The position numbers and the translations under genes are program-made. A stretch of DNA of 64,000 bases, taken from positions 682,001 to 746,000 of the forward strand of contig JAULSR010000008.1 in the NCBI GenBank assembly GCA_030512295.1, read 5' to 3'. This document shows, piece after piece, positions 12,328 to 24,492 of this stretch (the first letter of the stretch is position 1; the number at the start of each line of letters is the position of its first letter). Source of the DNA: Bombardia bombarda. Lineage: Eukaryota; Ascomycota; Sordariomycetes; Sordariales; Lasiosphaeriaceae. The notes under the pieces were generated by a model that saw nothing but the letters and a program-made list of their open reading frames with translations, was not told the DNA's origin and made no database searches.

Positions 12328-13537
12328 ATGTCTGGAAACGGGGAGCACGAAGATGGCGACAACAGCGAAGAGGGTGGCCCTGGCGGTCCTGGCGCGCCCA
12401 CCCCTCTCTCGGCTCTCGAGGTACGTTTTGACAGACAGACGCGTCTTTCTTTCTCTCTCTCTCTCGATTTTTGAAAGTGCTGACACGTGCATTTAGGGCG
12501 TCTCTGGTCTTACGAAGCGCGATATCCAACTGATTGTTGATGGAGGCTACAATACCGTTGAGGCTGTTGCCTACACGCCGCGTCGGATGCTGGAGCAGAT
12601 CAAGGGCATTTCGGAGATGAAGGCTGCCAAGATTTTGGCAGAAGGTGAACTACGCAACCTCAAGTCCTCTGACTTACATATCTGCACAGCAATGGCTACT
12701 GACACGCTCAACTTTGAAGCCTCGAAGCTTGTACCCATGGGCTTCACCACCGCCACAGAGATGCACCAGCGCCGCAGCGAGCTGATCTCCATCACCACGG
12801 GGTCCAAGAACCTAGACACGCTCTTGGGAGGCGGCGTCGAGACAGGCAGCGTCACCGAGATCTTTGGCGAGTTCCGAACAGGAAAGTCACAGATCTGCCA
12901 CACCCTGGCTGTGACATGTCAGCTGCCCTTTGACATGGGCGGCGGCGAGGGTAAGTGTCTGTACATCGACACAGAAGGCACCTTCCGACCCGTGCGGTTG
13001 CTCTCGGTGGCCAATCGGTACGGCCTCTCGGGCGAAGAGGTGCTCGACAACGTCGCCTACGCGAGAGCTTACAACTCGGACCATCAGCTGCAGCTCCTGA
13101 ACCAGGCGGCGGCGATGATGTGCGAGACACGGTTCAGCCTGCTGATTGTCGATTCGGCCACCTCGCTGTACCGGACGGATTTCCTGGGTCGTGGCGAGCT
13201 CAGCTCGCGGCAGACGCACCTGGCGAAGTTCATGCGCACGCTCCAACGGCTGGCTGATGAGTTTGGCATTGCTGTTGTCATCACGAACCAGGTGGTGGCG
13301 CAGGTGGACGGCGGCCCGTCGGCCATGTTCAACCCCGACCCCAAGAAGCCGATTGGTGGTAACATTATTGCGCACGCCAGCACGACGCGCATCAGCTTGA
13401 AGAAGGGCCGCGCGGAGACGAGGATAGCAAAGATTTACGACAGCCCGTGCTTGCCGGAGAGCGACTGTTTGTTTGCCATTCAGGAGGACGGTATCGGTGA
13501 CCCGGCACCCAAGGATGTGGAGAAGGAGAGGGATTGA
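12328..13537 (+). CDS. RAD51: RAD51 recombinase (Neurospora mei-3 / yeast Rad51 orthologue)
   Basis: Three exons, 12328-12420, 12497-12644 and 12720-13537, give 352 residues, the usual length. The protein forms nucleoprotein filaments on single-stranded DNA and drives strand exchange in homologous recombination. It has an acidic N-terminus, a helix-hairpin-helix region (GVSGLTKRDIQL to about residue 80), Walker A GEFRTGKS (130-137), Walker B (LLIVDSATSL) and the L2-region sequence DGGPSAMFNPDPKKPIGGN. Intron 2 (12645-12719) is 75 bp, has no stop in frame and uses a weak GTGAAC donor. It was removed because the family sequence runs AEASKLVPMGF without the 25 extra residues. The adjacent NUP120 gene is downstream on the same strand and unrelated in function. 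Confidence 0.97.
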
Positions 13538-14232
13538 GCGGATGGCTGGGTGTCACATAATACAGATCAAGCGTTTTTACTAGCATGCTGGGCCGTTGAT
13601 GGAATTGGCTTGTGGTTGGGTCTGATGGGCTGTTATTACTTTTGCATGGATGGGTGGATGGCTGGCGTTACGATATATGCGCTTCATGACCTAGATACGT
13701 ATCCTCTTATTAGCTTTCGTGTATATCAATTATGATGTCTAATACTAGCAACCTTGGGTACTTCCCACAAGTTGATATCATTGATTGCTGGATCGGCAAG
13801 GTGCGTGAGGTGGGTACAAGGTACCTAGGTACCCAAGCGGAATGTTTGGGTGCGTTTTAGTACTTGTGAGACTGTGCGCCTCAGTACCTGTCATGTCATG
13901 CAGGCTTGTAAAGAACACGTACACTCGTCACTAAAACTTCGAGACCGGTCAAAAGGTGGACCCAGAAACAAAACCAGAAACAAAACCAGAAACAATACGT
14001 TGCTTTTAAATCCTTTGGAAATATTTATTGTTGACACTTGGAGGGTGTGGCTGCATCAATCCCTTATTCGCTTAGGCCAGGTCTGAGCTTCCCGCTAAGC
14101 AGCCCACGGTGACCACCGACCTCTCACAGCACAAAGCGACGAGCGCGACCTACTTATCACCCTACAACCAACGCGACGACAACCCCTCGAATCTCGTCTC
14201 GATTGCCGACAGTATATGCATATGGAGGCAAG
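13538..14232. other. Intergenic region RAD51-NUP120
   Basis: No gene seen. It holds TACCTAGGTA at 13822-13831 inside a longer palindrome (13820-13833) and three copies of a 12-bp unit CCAGAAACAAAA around 13962-13997. Confidence 0.7.
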
Positions 14233-17200
14233 ATGAGCTCCCGCGATTTCGAGATTCTTTACAAAGAGACGCGACTCGATCTAGAGCCAACGTCGCCGTC
14301 GTTGATCGTGCAGCTTCGCGTCCCGTCGCAAAACACCATCAGCTCCTCGTCCTCTTTTAGTCGCCCCAGCTCGACCCGAATTGCGCAACAACAGAGCCAA
14401 CACCACCAGACTACCGACAGCGAGAAGGCCTACCGCGCGAGCAACCTAGCCACCGCATCCTCCATCTTCTCACGCAAACACTTTGCCCCGCGCGCCTTCC
14501 ACTGGCGCGTACTGGAGAATGACACCGTTCTGAGCATCCGCGCCGCCGATGTCTACAGGAAGCACAAGGACAGAGAGAGGGCGAGAGAGAGGGAGGATGC
14601 ATCCGCCGCCGATGCGCTCCTCATACTGAACCTGCGCTTCGCCTCTCCATTACGCACCTCGTGCATTGGCTTTGCCGACTCCGAGGACCACGATGCGCTC
14701 TTCATCTACGTCGTCGACCAGGCCAACCAGCTACACGCCATCGCCCTTCGCCCGGATCACTTTAGAAAACGGTCAGCCACCGAGGGCGGACTGGGCGACG
14801 CCTGCAGGTCGTACTCGCCACCTGGATTCGGCTTCAAGCACCCACACCGCCTGGTGGTTGTGGATCCCGACCAGCTGATCGTCACTATGCACGATGGCGG
14901 TATCTTGAAGATTGACAGAAATCGGTCTGAAGATGGTGGGTTTCATTCTCTGAGTGGCGATGCATGAGAGACTACTTGAGAAGGACTTGGTTGGGCTGAC
15001 GAAAATGTGAAAAAACACAGTGACGAGCGCGAAGCAATGGAGAGAGACTATCTACAATGTTGCCGGCTGGGGTCAGAGTCTGCGCGGGCTGGTTCCCTTT
15101 CAGCGAAGTCAGACTGTTCGTCACGACAAGATCAGCATGGAGCTTACAGCGGCCACATCGACGGCAATAACCACCATGGGCCGCGACACGCCCTTTCTGT
15201 TCACCATCTGCCTTGACCACCGGATGAGGGTCTGGGATGTGAAGACGGGGCAGATTCTCTACACTGGCGATATTCTCAATGACAAGCGCGATCCTCAGGA
15301 GGTCGGCAGGTGGACCATTGACCCCTCTCAGAATAACCTGATCCGGATCCTGGACATCGGCCATAATCAGTGCTTGGTGGTGACATTCTCCCCGATCGGG
15401 GCCGGCGAGTTCAAGTTCTGGAAGGTCAAGGCGAACGATCAGGGGTCGATTCATGTCGTAGACTACTTCCCGGAAACAAGGTTGATACCCCCCAGCCCGT
15501 CCTCACTCGATGTCTGGACGCTGGCCGATTTCGCCGTCGGACAGAAGCCCAAAGGCCCCGAGTTGTGGACCTTGTGGAAGAACAACACGACATACCGTGT
15601 CCAAATGCTCCAGACTACTCCGCGGAATGTCAGCACGCCTTTCAGCGATGGGTGGAAAGGGGTGCACGCTGAGATCACACCACAGTCTGCGCAGACATCT
15701 GGACCGTGTGACCCGATCGACTCGACAGAGAAGTGGCTCGATCTCATCCTATACCCTGGTCGCTTTCCAAGATCAACTCTTGAGACGGCGCTCGGCATGT
15801 ACGAGAAGGGCCTCGGAACCTATAGAGAAAAGACTTCATGGACCAACAAATCTATTGCGGAGTCTCTATGCTCAGTCCTTGGCTTCACAACCACGCTGGA
15901 TCGTAGCGTGAATGCGGCTGGGGCGATGGATTACGAGCAATTTCGAGGCACAAACGAGACACAGTGGCTGCGATTTTGGCGCCTGCTGCTAGAGCTCGAC
16001 AAGCAGAGGGGCGAGGCCCTCTCTCTGGTCTATGATTCCGATACTGGCATGGTCTGGGTTGCCTGTGCAGATTGCGTTTCGGCCATTAGACAATGCAGCG
16101 GCCTCGACCGCGTCTATCACAACCTTCAGTCTCCCGAGAAGAAGAACGAGGACGTTGCAGCGCTCATCTCTGCCGGCCTGGCCTTCATGGAGGGCTTCTC
16201 TGACAGCATGTTTCAACTAAGTAAGGCTGCGTTGAGGGCAGAGCTGTATGAGGACCTGGCTAAGTCCGACGAGGAGCGCATTCAGTACTTTTTCGACAAG
16301 GCAGGGTTCTGGCGGCAGGTCACAGAGGAGGACTGTTCACAGGTCGTCGAGACTCTGGGACATAACTTCCGCATGTTGACCCCGAGACTGTACGAGGATC
16401 TGTTTGACCTGATTACTGCTTCCAGCGATACAAATTCGCAGGAGCTGGTCGAGCCCTTTACTGGACTTGGAAAGAAGGTTATCGTCCGAGCCGCACAGGA
16501 GACGATTGAGTTGCACTGGCAAATCCTTTTCAGTCAATTAATACTGCTGGTTCACATGGAATTCGAGGGAGAAAACGAAGACCAGGCCTTGCATTCGAGG
16601 TTCAATGTCGGCTCAATATACCGTCGACTGGTTGAAGCTCTCCGGAGGCTGGAACATTTGAAATGGATGGGCAAGACAGAGCTGATCATGGAGACGCCAA
16701 GACCATCAGATCGGCCTTCCAAGTTCCGCGGTGACTCTGCATCGACGAGGCGCGGTAGCGACGCAATGTATGTCATAACTGCTCTGGAAGGGCTGACGGG
16801 CCATTTGTTCGGGCTGCCCCAAAGCAATAACCTGCCTCTCCTGTCCAGCATCACAGAATTGGTGCTGGACCTCTGCGCTCCCAGCAGCAAGACGGAGCTG
16901 CGCACCTCGCTACTCCAAGGCTGGCTCCTTACGCAGGACCGAGTCGACCTCGCACTCGAGCTCAGTCCCTTCGCAGAACACGAGGCCTACTCGACATATG
17001 TGCAGGGCCGCGTGTTCCTTGCGCTCCGTGACTACGACACCGCCGCACTGCACTTCCGAAAGGCATCCATCGGTCTTGGTACCCCGATGCAGAATGTCGA
17101 CCGGTCCAGCTCAGGCTTGCTTGACGACACGGAGTGGAACCTCCTCCACAGCGGGCTGCCGTCTTACTATGCCCATATCGTCAATCTCTACGAGAAGCAG

Positions 17201-18391
17201 AAGGCATATTCGTATGTGGTCGAGTTCTCCCGTCTGGCTCTGCAGTTCGTCACTCGAGGCACCCGCGCCGGCCAACGAAAGGGTCGTCATAGCCGTGGCC
17301 GTGCTGCTTCTGGTGCTGCTTCTGCTCCCTCCTCCCAAGAGACTCAGCCTCGGCCGCGCCATCATCATCATCAAGGTGCGTCAGACGGTAGCGTCAGCAT
17401 CAAGACGGAAATGCTTAGCCGGCTCTTCACCGCCTCGACGGCCATATCCCACTTCGACGTGGCGCACTCGGCCCTTCTGGCCATGGAGGACGGGGCGATG
17501 CAGAAGTCGTACCTCAAGCGGTTGGTGGAGAAGATGTGCGAGGCAGGGCAAAACACGGAGCTGATCAGCTTGCCGTTCTCGGGGCTGCAGACCAAGGTGG
17601 ACGACATCCTGCTGGAGAAGTGCAGGGCCACCAGCGATGTGTTGAATGGTGTTCCTTATCATCGTATCCTGTACGCGTGGAGGATCAACCACAATGACTA
17701 TCGTGGCGGCGCGGCCATCCTGCTGGATAGACTGCAGAAACTGCGCAAGATGGGTGGCGGCGACGTTGACAAGGCCGAGGGCGCCGAGGATGCGCTCGAC
17801 AACCAGGTTACGCGTCAGTATCTGCTGCTGATCAATGCGCTGAGCTGTGTGACTCCCAAGGAGGCGTACATCTTGGAGGATGTGGTCTCGCCGCCCTCGG
17901 AGAGGAATAATAGGAGTAACGGCAGTCTACTAGATAACCATATCAGTAGCAATGGTGGCGGGGTTAGAAAGGGGGCAGATGATGGTGGTTTGGAGAACCA
18001 TCTGGATGAGCTTGCGCAGAAGCTGGAGGTCACGGCAGCACAGGCGCAGGGACATGGTGGCAGAAAGGGCGGTGAGCAGCAGCAGCAGCAGAAGGATGGT
18101 CGGGATGACGATGATGATAAGGCGCTGGCGGATACAATGAAGCGGCTCACGGCGCGGCAGCTGCACCAGCAGCAATTACAACAATTACAGCAACAGCAAC
18201 AAAATGGAGGAGGTCGTCGGCAATTGGCGACGAACAACACATCATCGGGAGGATCTCGCAGGCTTCTCACGCTTGCGGATCTCCGCAAGCAGTACCAGCA
18301 AGAGCTGGACAGAATCGTGGCGATTCAGAATAATCAGTTTGGATTCTCGGCTGAGGACGGGGATGACGATGATCTCATGGATATTGTTTGA
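14233..18391 (+). CDS. NUP120: Nucleoporin Nup120/Nup160 family
   Basis: Exon 1 (14233-14935) and exon 2 (15021-18391), joined in phase 1 at GTGGGT/CAG, encode 1357 residues. The start MSSRDFEILYKETRLDLE is the first ATG in frame and matches the family N-terminus. The protein is a scaffold of the Y-shaped (Nup84/Nup107) nuclear-pore subcomplex. The first 500 residues contain beta-propeller-type strands (FKHPHRLVVVDPDQL, DHRMRVWDVKTGQILYTG), and the rest is a helical solenoid, as expected for Nup120/160. The C-terminal 200 residues are unusual: tracts of Q (QQQQQQ), acidic DDDDDK, and a tail ending EDGDDDDLMDIV; these low-complexity inserts are probably lineage-specific. A family assignment is secure, the exact boundary between propeller and solenoid is not. 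Confidence 0.9.
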
Positions 18392-18955
18392 GGGAGAGAA
18401 AGGGAAATGAATTCCTGAGCTAGGAGAAACGTAAGGGTGTATGTAGGAGTCCTGATAGTTGAGGAAAGAAAGGGGCGAGGGAGGGAATAACATGATTTCT
18501 GTACGATTAATTCGCTTCCGGGTATTGCTGAGAGAAAGACTTAGGAAAGGAAACGGGGACCCAGGACTCATGCACATACACGCTTGCATATCAATGGGAG
18601 ATAGCTTCGCCGGTGGCCTAAACAGGGGAGGAAGGGGAGGAAGGGGAGGCAAGAGAAAAACTAGCTAAATACAGACCAGACCAGAACGAAGAAAATGAGG
18701 CTTTGTCTCTCATGAAGATCGATCGCTGAACAGAAGAACCAACAAAATAAACGCCATGCCCATGCTAGTAGAAAAGACTACGACTGGTGTGTCTTTCGTA
18801 CATACAAATATTCGCGCCCACCAGAAAACATAAAAAAAAACCGCTGTTTGTCCACTTCGTCCCAACCGCCCCACTCCCTCTTTCCTCTCTCTTGCTGCTG
18901 ACATTTTCTAACTTGGTCGCTGTTATGTATAAGTAGCACACACACACTGCATTAA
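18392..18955. other. Intergenic region between convergent genes
   Basis: The NUP120 (+) and VPS26 (-) genes end facing each other here. Only 3' untranslated sequence is expected; no other gene was seen. Confidence 0.7.
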
Positions 18956-20153
18956 TTATGCTGGGACTGCCGAGATCCTGCTCTCAAGAGTCGGCGGTAA
19001 CCCGTCTGGGCCGTTGGCGGCGTCGGGTTCTTGGCGGTAGAGGATAATTTCGGATTGCTTAAAGTACCTTCTGGCGTCTACACATGTAATGAGAGCTGTT
19101 AAATCTTTGTGCCATACGGATTGTATTGGGGAGCTTTGCCTACCTTCGTCAATCAGTACCAAACTAAGGTAGTATCTTGTAGAAAACTTCTTGTTCACAT
19201 CCCGGAATGTCGGGGTGAGGTCGAACCCGCCCAGGAATAGCCGGATAGGTATGGTCTCCCCCCTGGACGGCGAACCATCCATGATCTGGTTTTGTTACAA
19301 GTCATCAGCATCTATCACACTAGTATTCTACGTAGCGACAGTTTCAACGTACCTCGAAGCGCACCAGCGTCTCGCTCTCATTATACTGATTAGGCGCGGT
19401 ACCCGTGGTCTCGCGGCGGATGATGCTCAGCTCCATATGCTTGATCTTGAGGCGCACGAGCAGGAAGTAGATGCGGCCGACGATGACGTCCTTGAGGTGG
19501 TACTTGCTCTTGCTGTACTCGAACTCGATGTGCAGGCAGTCCTCGATGCCGACGTCCATCTTGATGCTGCTGTTCATCTCCGGGGGGATGCGGTAGCTGT
19601 AGACCCAGATGTCCTTCTCGCGGATCACGTCGGCCATGCGGCGCGAGACGGTGACACGCACAAAGTAGCGCAGCTTCACGTTGATGCCGCTGTACGACTC
19701 GTACTGCTTCTCCACGTTCTTGAAGTTGAAGTCGAACGTCTGCGGGTGCTGCAGCTCGCCGGGCGCCGCGAGCTCCTGGACGAGCGAGAGGAACTCGTAG
19801 TGGTTGCCGCGGTCGAAGAACATCTCTGGGTTTGGTTGCGACGGTGGTCAGCTGGGTGTTGCTGCGGGAGGAGGAGGGTGATGTGCGGGAGGAGAACCAA
19901 TGGCTGCGGGAGTGGTGGAAGAAGGGTAATGCATACCTATTGTGCCAATGAACTGCACCTTGATGCCCGTGTGCTCTAGCCTCTTGCCATCCTTGGGCCG
20001 CACCGTCACGGCGCCTTTTACGGACTCGCCATCCATGTACAGCGGGGCCTTCTCCCGGCGGCTCTTGTCGAGCTTGACATCGACCATGGACCTGTCGTCG
20101 GCATCCTCCAGGACGACGTCGATGTCGACGGGCGTCGCGAAGAAGTACGACAT
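18956..20153 (-). CDS. VPS26: Retromer subunit VPS26
   Basis: Four exons on the minus strand: 19937-20153, 19353-19825, 19144-19285 and 18956-19077, all with GT-AG introns of 66-111 bp; 317 residues. VPS26 is the arrestin-fold subunit of the retromer core (with VPS35 and VPS29) that recycles cargo from endosomes to the Golgi. The sequence starts MSYFFATPVDIDVVLED and carries the family signature GTIEMFFDRGNHYEFLSLVQ across the first splice junction, then the arrestin-like strands and RFLGGFDLTPTF-type C-terminal segment (seen as IPIRLFLGGFDLTPTFRDVN). The protein closes ILYRQEPDAANG and a short tail. All four junctions keep the frame and rebuild a continuous VPS26 sequence. The gene diverges from MIC19. 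Confidence 0.96.
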
Positions 20154-21223
20154 GGTTGGCTGTTCTTTAGGGGCGATGCGCTCGAGGAATGGAGGAAGAA
20201 GAGGAGGAGAACAAGGAGAGCGGAAGCGCAATTGGATGTGCGGCGCCAATTCCTCTTGTTCAATCTGTAAAGACCAACCTGCGCACTTCAGGTGATAGGT
20301 GGGATTCGGGGCTAGTGACGCGACACCCAGGTAGGTGCTGGCTGCAATGAGAAGATAGGTCGGTGAAACGGGGGCTATCTTAGATACGGGATGCAAGTCG
20401 CAGGACGTGGGAGACTGACGACAGTTGATGAGTGGTGGTGGTGGTGGTGGTCGTAAGCTACGAATACAGGTACGTAGCTACCTAGAATTTAAGGTACGGA
20501 TACGCCTTCGAAGGAATATATGGGGCGGCGTTGCTGCCCGCGTAGGAAGCTGCACCGGGAGGTGGGTCCTGCCGTGCCGGCTGGTAGCCAATGATGGTAT
20601 GCCCAGATGGGAGTTCACTCACAAGTACCTGATTCGTAGGTACTGCTTCATTCATCAATCTCAGTGAAGCTCTCACAGAGGTCATAAGAGATAGCAGTAC
20701 TGAGCTTTCAGTATTAATGGATGTCTTGTGTCGTATAAATAGCATTTATCATGACGAAATGTAACGTGACGAATCCAACACCCACCTTACACTTGCTGTC
20801 ATTTGAGCAGGTCGAGTACTTTGCAGACATGACATCCTGCGGGTTATTCTAGAAGCGGGTATTGTAATACTGTTCTTGGTGAGAGCTGTCGAGACTTAGA
20901 CAGTGCAGGACAGTGTCAAAGTCCGTGCGAGATACGGTCCCACCTTCGCAATGGATCCCTGCTGCTGGTGCTTGGCAATGGCCGCTGCTGGCTGGCCGCC
21001 ACCTCGGAAGCTTGGAACGGAAATTCCCATTACGCGGGAAAAGCAGCAATCGAGGCCGGGCAATTCGCGACGACGACGACGACAATTACCCTCATCTACC
21101 ACCACCATCACTCGCCTACGCGCACCACCGCCACACCTAAAAGGGCAAGCGAGCTCCAGACGATCCGCACGGCGCCAATTGACTTGCGAAAAGACCTCAT
21201 CCATTCACATTCAATCCATCATC
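20154..21223. other. Divergent intergenic region VPS26-MIC19
   Basis: This 1.07-kb space is the shared upstream region of VPS26 (-) and MIC19 (+). It contains short palindromic variants of the CCTAGG motif around 20470 (TACGTAGCTACCTAG) and a GGTGGT microsatellite near 20430. No gene seen. Confidence 0.6.
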
Positions 21224-21870
21224 ATGGGTGCGAGCGCATCTAAGCCGGGCTCGGGCTCGGGCTCCGCCTCATACGTGTGGAATTCGTACGATTACCATTC
21301 TCTATATATACCTAGGGGTAGCAGCTAACTTTCTTACAACCAACAGGCCCGCCGCACCCGGTGTATCCCATGGCCTCGTCGAGTCTCTCCAGTCCAGCCC
21401 CGAGGTACTACACATCACCGCACCCTGCTAGCACCCAGCACCCAGCACCCAGCACCCAGCACCCACCTTGACTGACACCCCCTAACCAGACCGACGCATC
21501 CCGCCAACAAGCCCTCGAGCTCGAGATCCAAGCACGCGTCAGAGCCGAGCTGAAGCGTCTGCAAGCCCAGGAAGCCGCCGCCCTGCGCGAGGCACAGGAG
21601 AAGCTCTCGTCAGAGCCAACCTCGGAGCAAGAAGGAGGACAGGTCAGCAGCCACGCCGTGTCCAAGGAGGTGGAGGCGCTGCGCGCAAAGCTCGAGGAGC
21701 GGAGAAAGGTGCGCCAGCTGCCGGCCGCCGTCGAGCAGGCGCGTGGCGACGTGGTGCGCTGCCTGCGCGAGCACGACCGCCGCCCGCTCGACTGCTGGCG
21801 CGAGGTCGAGGCCTTTAAGGAGGAGGTCCGGAGGCTGGAGAAGGGATGGGTTGACAAGGTTGTCAGCTGA
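21224..21870 (+). CDS. MIC19: MICOS complex subunit MIC19 (AIM13 type)
   Basis: Exons 21224-21285, 21347-21404 and 21490-21870 give 166 residues. MIC19 is a peripheral inner-membrane/intermembrane-space subunit of MICOS, which holds cristae junctions. The N-terminus MGASASKP has the glycine-2 myristoylation signal known for this family. Residues about 40-120 form a charged coiled coil (LELEIQARVRAELKRLQ). The C-terminus has a CX10C pair (CLREHDRRPLDC) followed by EVEAFKEEVRRLE, as in the fungal DUF1690/Mic19 domain. The exon 1 donor GTACGA was chosen over the nearby GTGTGG because it keeps phase and gives the expected VWNS before PAAPGV. Intron 2 contains a minisatellite. Confidence 0.9.
21430..21464. 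repeat. 7-bp minisatellite AGCACCC x5 inside MIC19 intron 2
   Basis: Five perfect copies of AGCACCC occupy about 40 percent of the 85-bp intron (21405-21489). Copy number would directly change the length of this short intron. Confidence 0.9.
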
Positions 21871-22312
21871 AGGTGGTGAGAGTGGAACAAAATGCGAGAT
21901 TTGTGTGTGTCCGAATGTGCTTATGCATACTCAAGGCATCATCAATATGGGGTGGATGGGTGGGTGGTTGGTTGTTGCTGCTTCTGCGTCGTCATCGTCA
22001 CCTTCCTTCACCAAAGAGCCGTCCTTCCCCGTGCGGGCGGACGCGTGTTTGTGTATATCATTATGGGGGGGTTACATAGGAGCAATCAGTAGAGCGTCCT
22101 CGGTCAAAAATTATGTTGTTTGTATAGACAAGAAAACGGGGAGGGAAACGAAGGAATGGCATCAGACGAGAAAGAGAGGCAGACAGGGAGCAACACGCCT
22201 TGCTACCGGTTCTTATCCGGCTTTTGCTAGCTGGAGTCAGTTACTATAGAACATCGGGGACTTGTAATATCAAATCCAGATCCACCGGCGGCTGCTGTAG
22301 ATCCGCAGACGA
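21871..22312. other. Intergenic region between convergent MIC19 and TYW3
   Basis: Both neighbouring genes end here. No gene seen; 3' untranslated sequence is expected. Confidence 0.7.
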
Positions 22313-23446
22313 TTATGACTCCTCCTTATCCTTCTGCCTCTGAAGCTCCTCTCTCCTCCGCAGTCCCTCTTCCCTCTTGCGCTCCTTCCTCGTCTTCTCG
22401 TCCTCCCACTCACCGCCGCCACTGCCTTCCCTCCTCACCGGCGGCGGCGACGGCGCAAAAGCCGTCTTCAGCGCCGCGCGGAACCGGATTATCCTCTTCT
22501 GATTCTCAACGAACCGCGCGTTGGCCACCTGGAAGAGCAGCTCGAGATACTCCTGGGACACGATGCAGTATCTGATGCCGTCGTCGGTCGCCATGCCCAC
22601 CAGCGACTCAAACGACAGCCCCATGCACCGCACGGCCACCATGGGGGTCGCCTCCTCGCTTGCCGGCCGGCCGAGCAGGCTCACGGCGCCCGTCTCGCGG
22701 AAACCGGCCTCGATGCCGGCCTGCACCACCAGCTGGGCGTGCTCGTGCGAGGCTGTCAGGACGTGAAGAATCTGTAGTCGCATGCCAGACTTTGTCAATG
22801 AACCTCTTTTGGAATATTCACTAAAAGAGAAAACACCACTCACCATCGGCTCAAACTTGAAATGTATCAACCTCAACCCACCCCCGCCACTGTTCCCCTG
22901 TCCCTCGGCCTCAGCAGCAGCAGTGATGCTCCCCCCAAGCCCAAAGAAACCAGCCAGGCCCCTCTCACCACCGCCGCCAACATGAATATCATTCAAATGC
23001 GGCAGCGGGTCATGCGAGACAAACAGCCACTCACCACCGCCCTTACCACCACCAGAGCTTGCAGCAGCAGCAGCAGTAGCAGCAGCATTGACACGGTCAC
23101 CAATTCCCCCCTCTTCCTCTTCCTCCCCCTCCTCCTCCTCCTCCTCATCACCTGCACTTCTCCCCTCGCCAGCACTTGCAGGCGACCTCTTCGTCTGTCT
23201 CGTCTCCTTGGTCTTCTCCTCTTTCCTCCTCCCCTCAAGATAGACGCTCACGCGCCCGGCGCAGCTGCTCGTCGTCACGAGCCCCGCATGCTCGTTGATC
23301 TCGTCAATCAGGCAGCGGATGGCGATGTCGACGGACCCCTTTGGCGATGCATCGGCATATTCGCCGTCGGGCATGGACAGCTGCTCCAGGATCCGCATCT
23401 TTTTGCGCCGGAAGGCGCTGCCGGGGTGGGGCAGTGATGTCTTCAT
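22313..23446 (-). CDS. TYW3: tRNA wybutosine-synthesizing protein 3
   Basis: Exon 1 (22844-23446) and exon 2 (22313-22771) give 353 residues. TYW3 is the S-adenosylmethionine-dependent methyltransferase of the wybutosine pathway that modifies guanosine 37 of phenylalanine tRNA. The N-terminus has the family pattern SPKGSVDIAIRCLIDEINEH followed by GLVTTSSCAGRVSVYLEG. GEWLFVSHDPLP, LIHFKFEPM and ILHVLTASHEHAQ follow. A Glu/Ala/Gly-rich insertion (about residues 75-135) separates the two halves. The 72-bp intron (22772-22843, GTGAGT/CAG) has no in-frame stop, so the whole region also reads as one 377-codon frame; I removed it because FEPM joins directly to ILHVLTAS in the family. Confidence 0.92.
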   Translation of the reverse strand: MKTSLPHPGSAFRRKKMRILEQLSMPDGEYADASPKGSVDIAIRCLIDEINEHAGLVTTSSCAGRVSVYLEGRRKEEKTKETRQTKRSPASAGEGRSAGDEEEEEEGEEEEEGGIGDRVNAAATAAAAASSGGGKGGGEWLFVSHDPLPHLNDIHVGGGGERGLAGFFGLGGSITAAAEAEGQGNSGGGGLRLIHFKFEPMVSGVFSFSEYSKRGSLTKSGMRLQILHVLTASHEHAQLVVQAGIEAGFRETGAVSLLGRPASEEATPMVAVRCMGLSFESLVGMATDDGIRYCIVSQEYLELLFQVANARFVENQKRIIRFRAALKTAFAPSPPPVRREGSGGGEWEDEKTRKERKREEGLRRREELQRQKDKEES

Positions 23447-24492
23447 GATTTATGCCTGAATTTTGTGACTGACTGTAGTAATTGAGGCGGGCGGTGATAA
23501 GCAATAAGCAATTTTTTGTGGTTTTTTGTTCTTGAACGAAATTGAGTGTTTGACATTTGAAGTTGGGTTGAATGAGTCAGGATCTCATTGAGTTGCTAGT
23601 CTAGCTGCTGCCAGATGCCAGAAGCTTAGGTAGTGTTTTGGCGGGCAACTTTCAACCTCTTAGCGGGGACGTACCTATCTGTAGGTGCATGCACCGCACC
23701 CCCTTTTATCGATTCCATTGTCCGTCCTTCTGGAATCGTATTACCCCCTTTTTTGATATCTCCGTAGCTCTCACTGACGGTATACAAAAATACACATGAT
23801 GAATCACATTATTATCATCAGAGCACTCATTTAGGTAGGTATACAAATACATTTATCTACAGAACAAACCAAAAACCATAATTGAGCGCTTTCTATTAGA
23901 GCTCTTTTTTTGGAAAACCCCCATGCTCACATCGCTTGTAACTATCCGCCCTTCTCAGTCGACTAGAACCAGTCTGTCTAACGGTACGGTTGCTTCCGAC
24001 GGCACCTCGTGGCGTTTTTAGGCCCACCCACACTCGAAGAGCAGAAGCAACTAGGTTGACATCGCCAGCAGGGAAAAAGAAAAGAAAACGCCTCGATACC
24101 TACCTTCAGAAGCAGAAAAAAAAAAAGGAGAAAGAAGAAAAGAAAGACAAGATAACGTACACATAAAACATGGCCGCAACGGGTATATATATAGTAATAA
24201 CGAGCTCCGTAAAAAAAAAAAGAAAACAACAAAAAAACATTACGTATATGGAGGCATGGAAGGGGGGTTGAGCTCCACACGACCCATCACATTGGACCTC
24301 CCCGTCTAGACCTAGCTACCAGATTTTGGCTACTGTATCGTCTTGAGAAAACGCCGGCATCGAGAAAAACCAATCGAGAAGAAACAAGAAAACTCCACAA
24401 GAAGGGAATGGTAAGCGCAAACATCAAGGAAAAAGACGAAGGATCGTATGGGGATGTATACAAGAGGCAATGTGGGTTGGCAGAAGATAGTA
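23447..24492. other. Intergenic region TYW3-ERF2
   Basis: It lies between the TYW3 start and the ERF2 stop, both on the minus strand, and would hold the TYW3 promoter and the ERF2 3' untranslated region. No gene seen. Homopolymer A runs are frequent around 24.1-24.2 kb. Confidence 0.65.
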
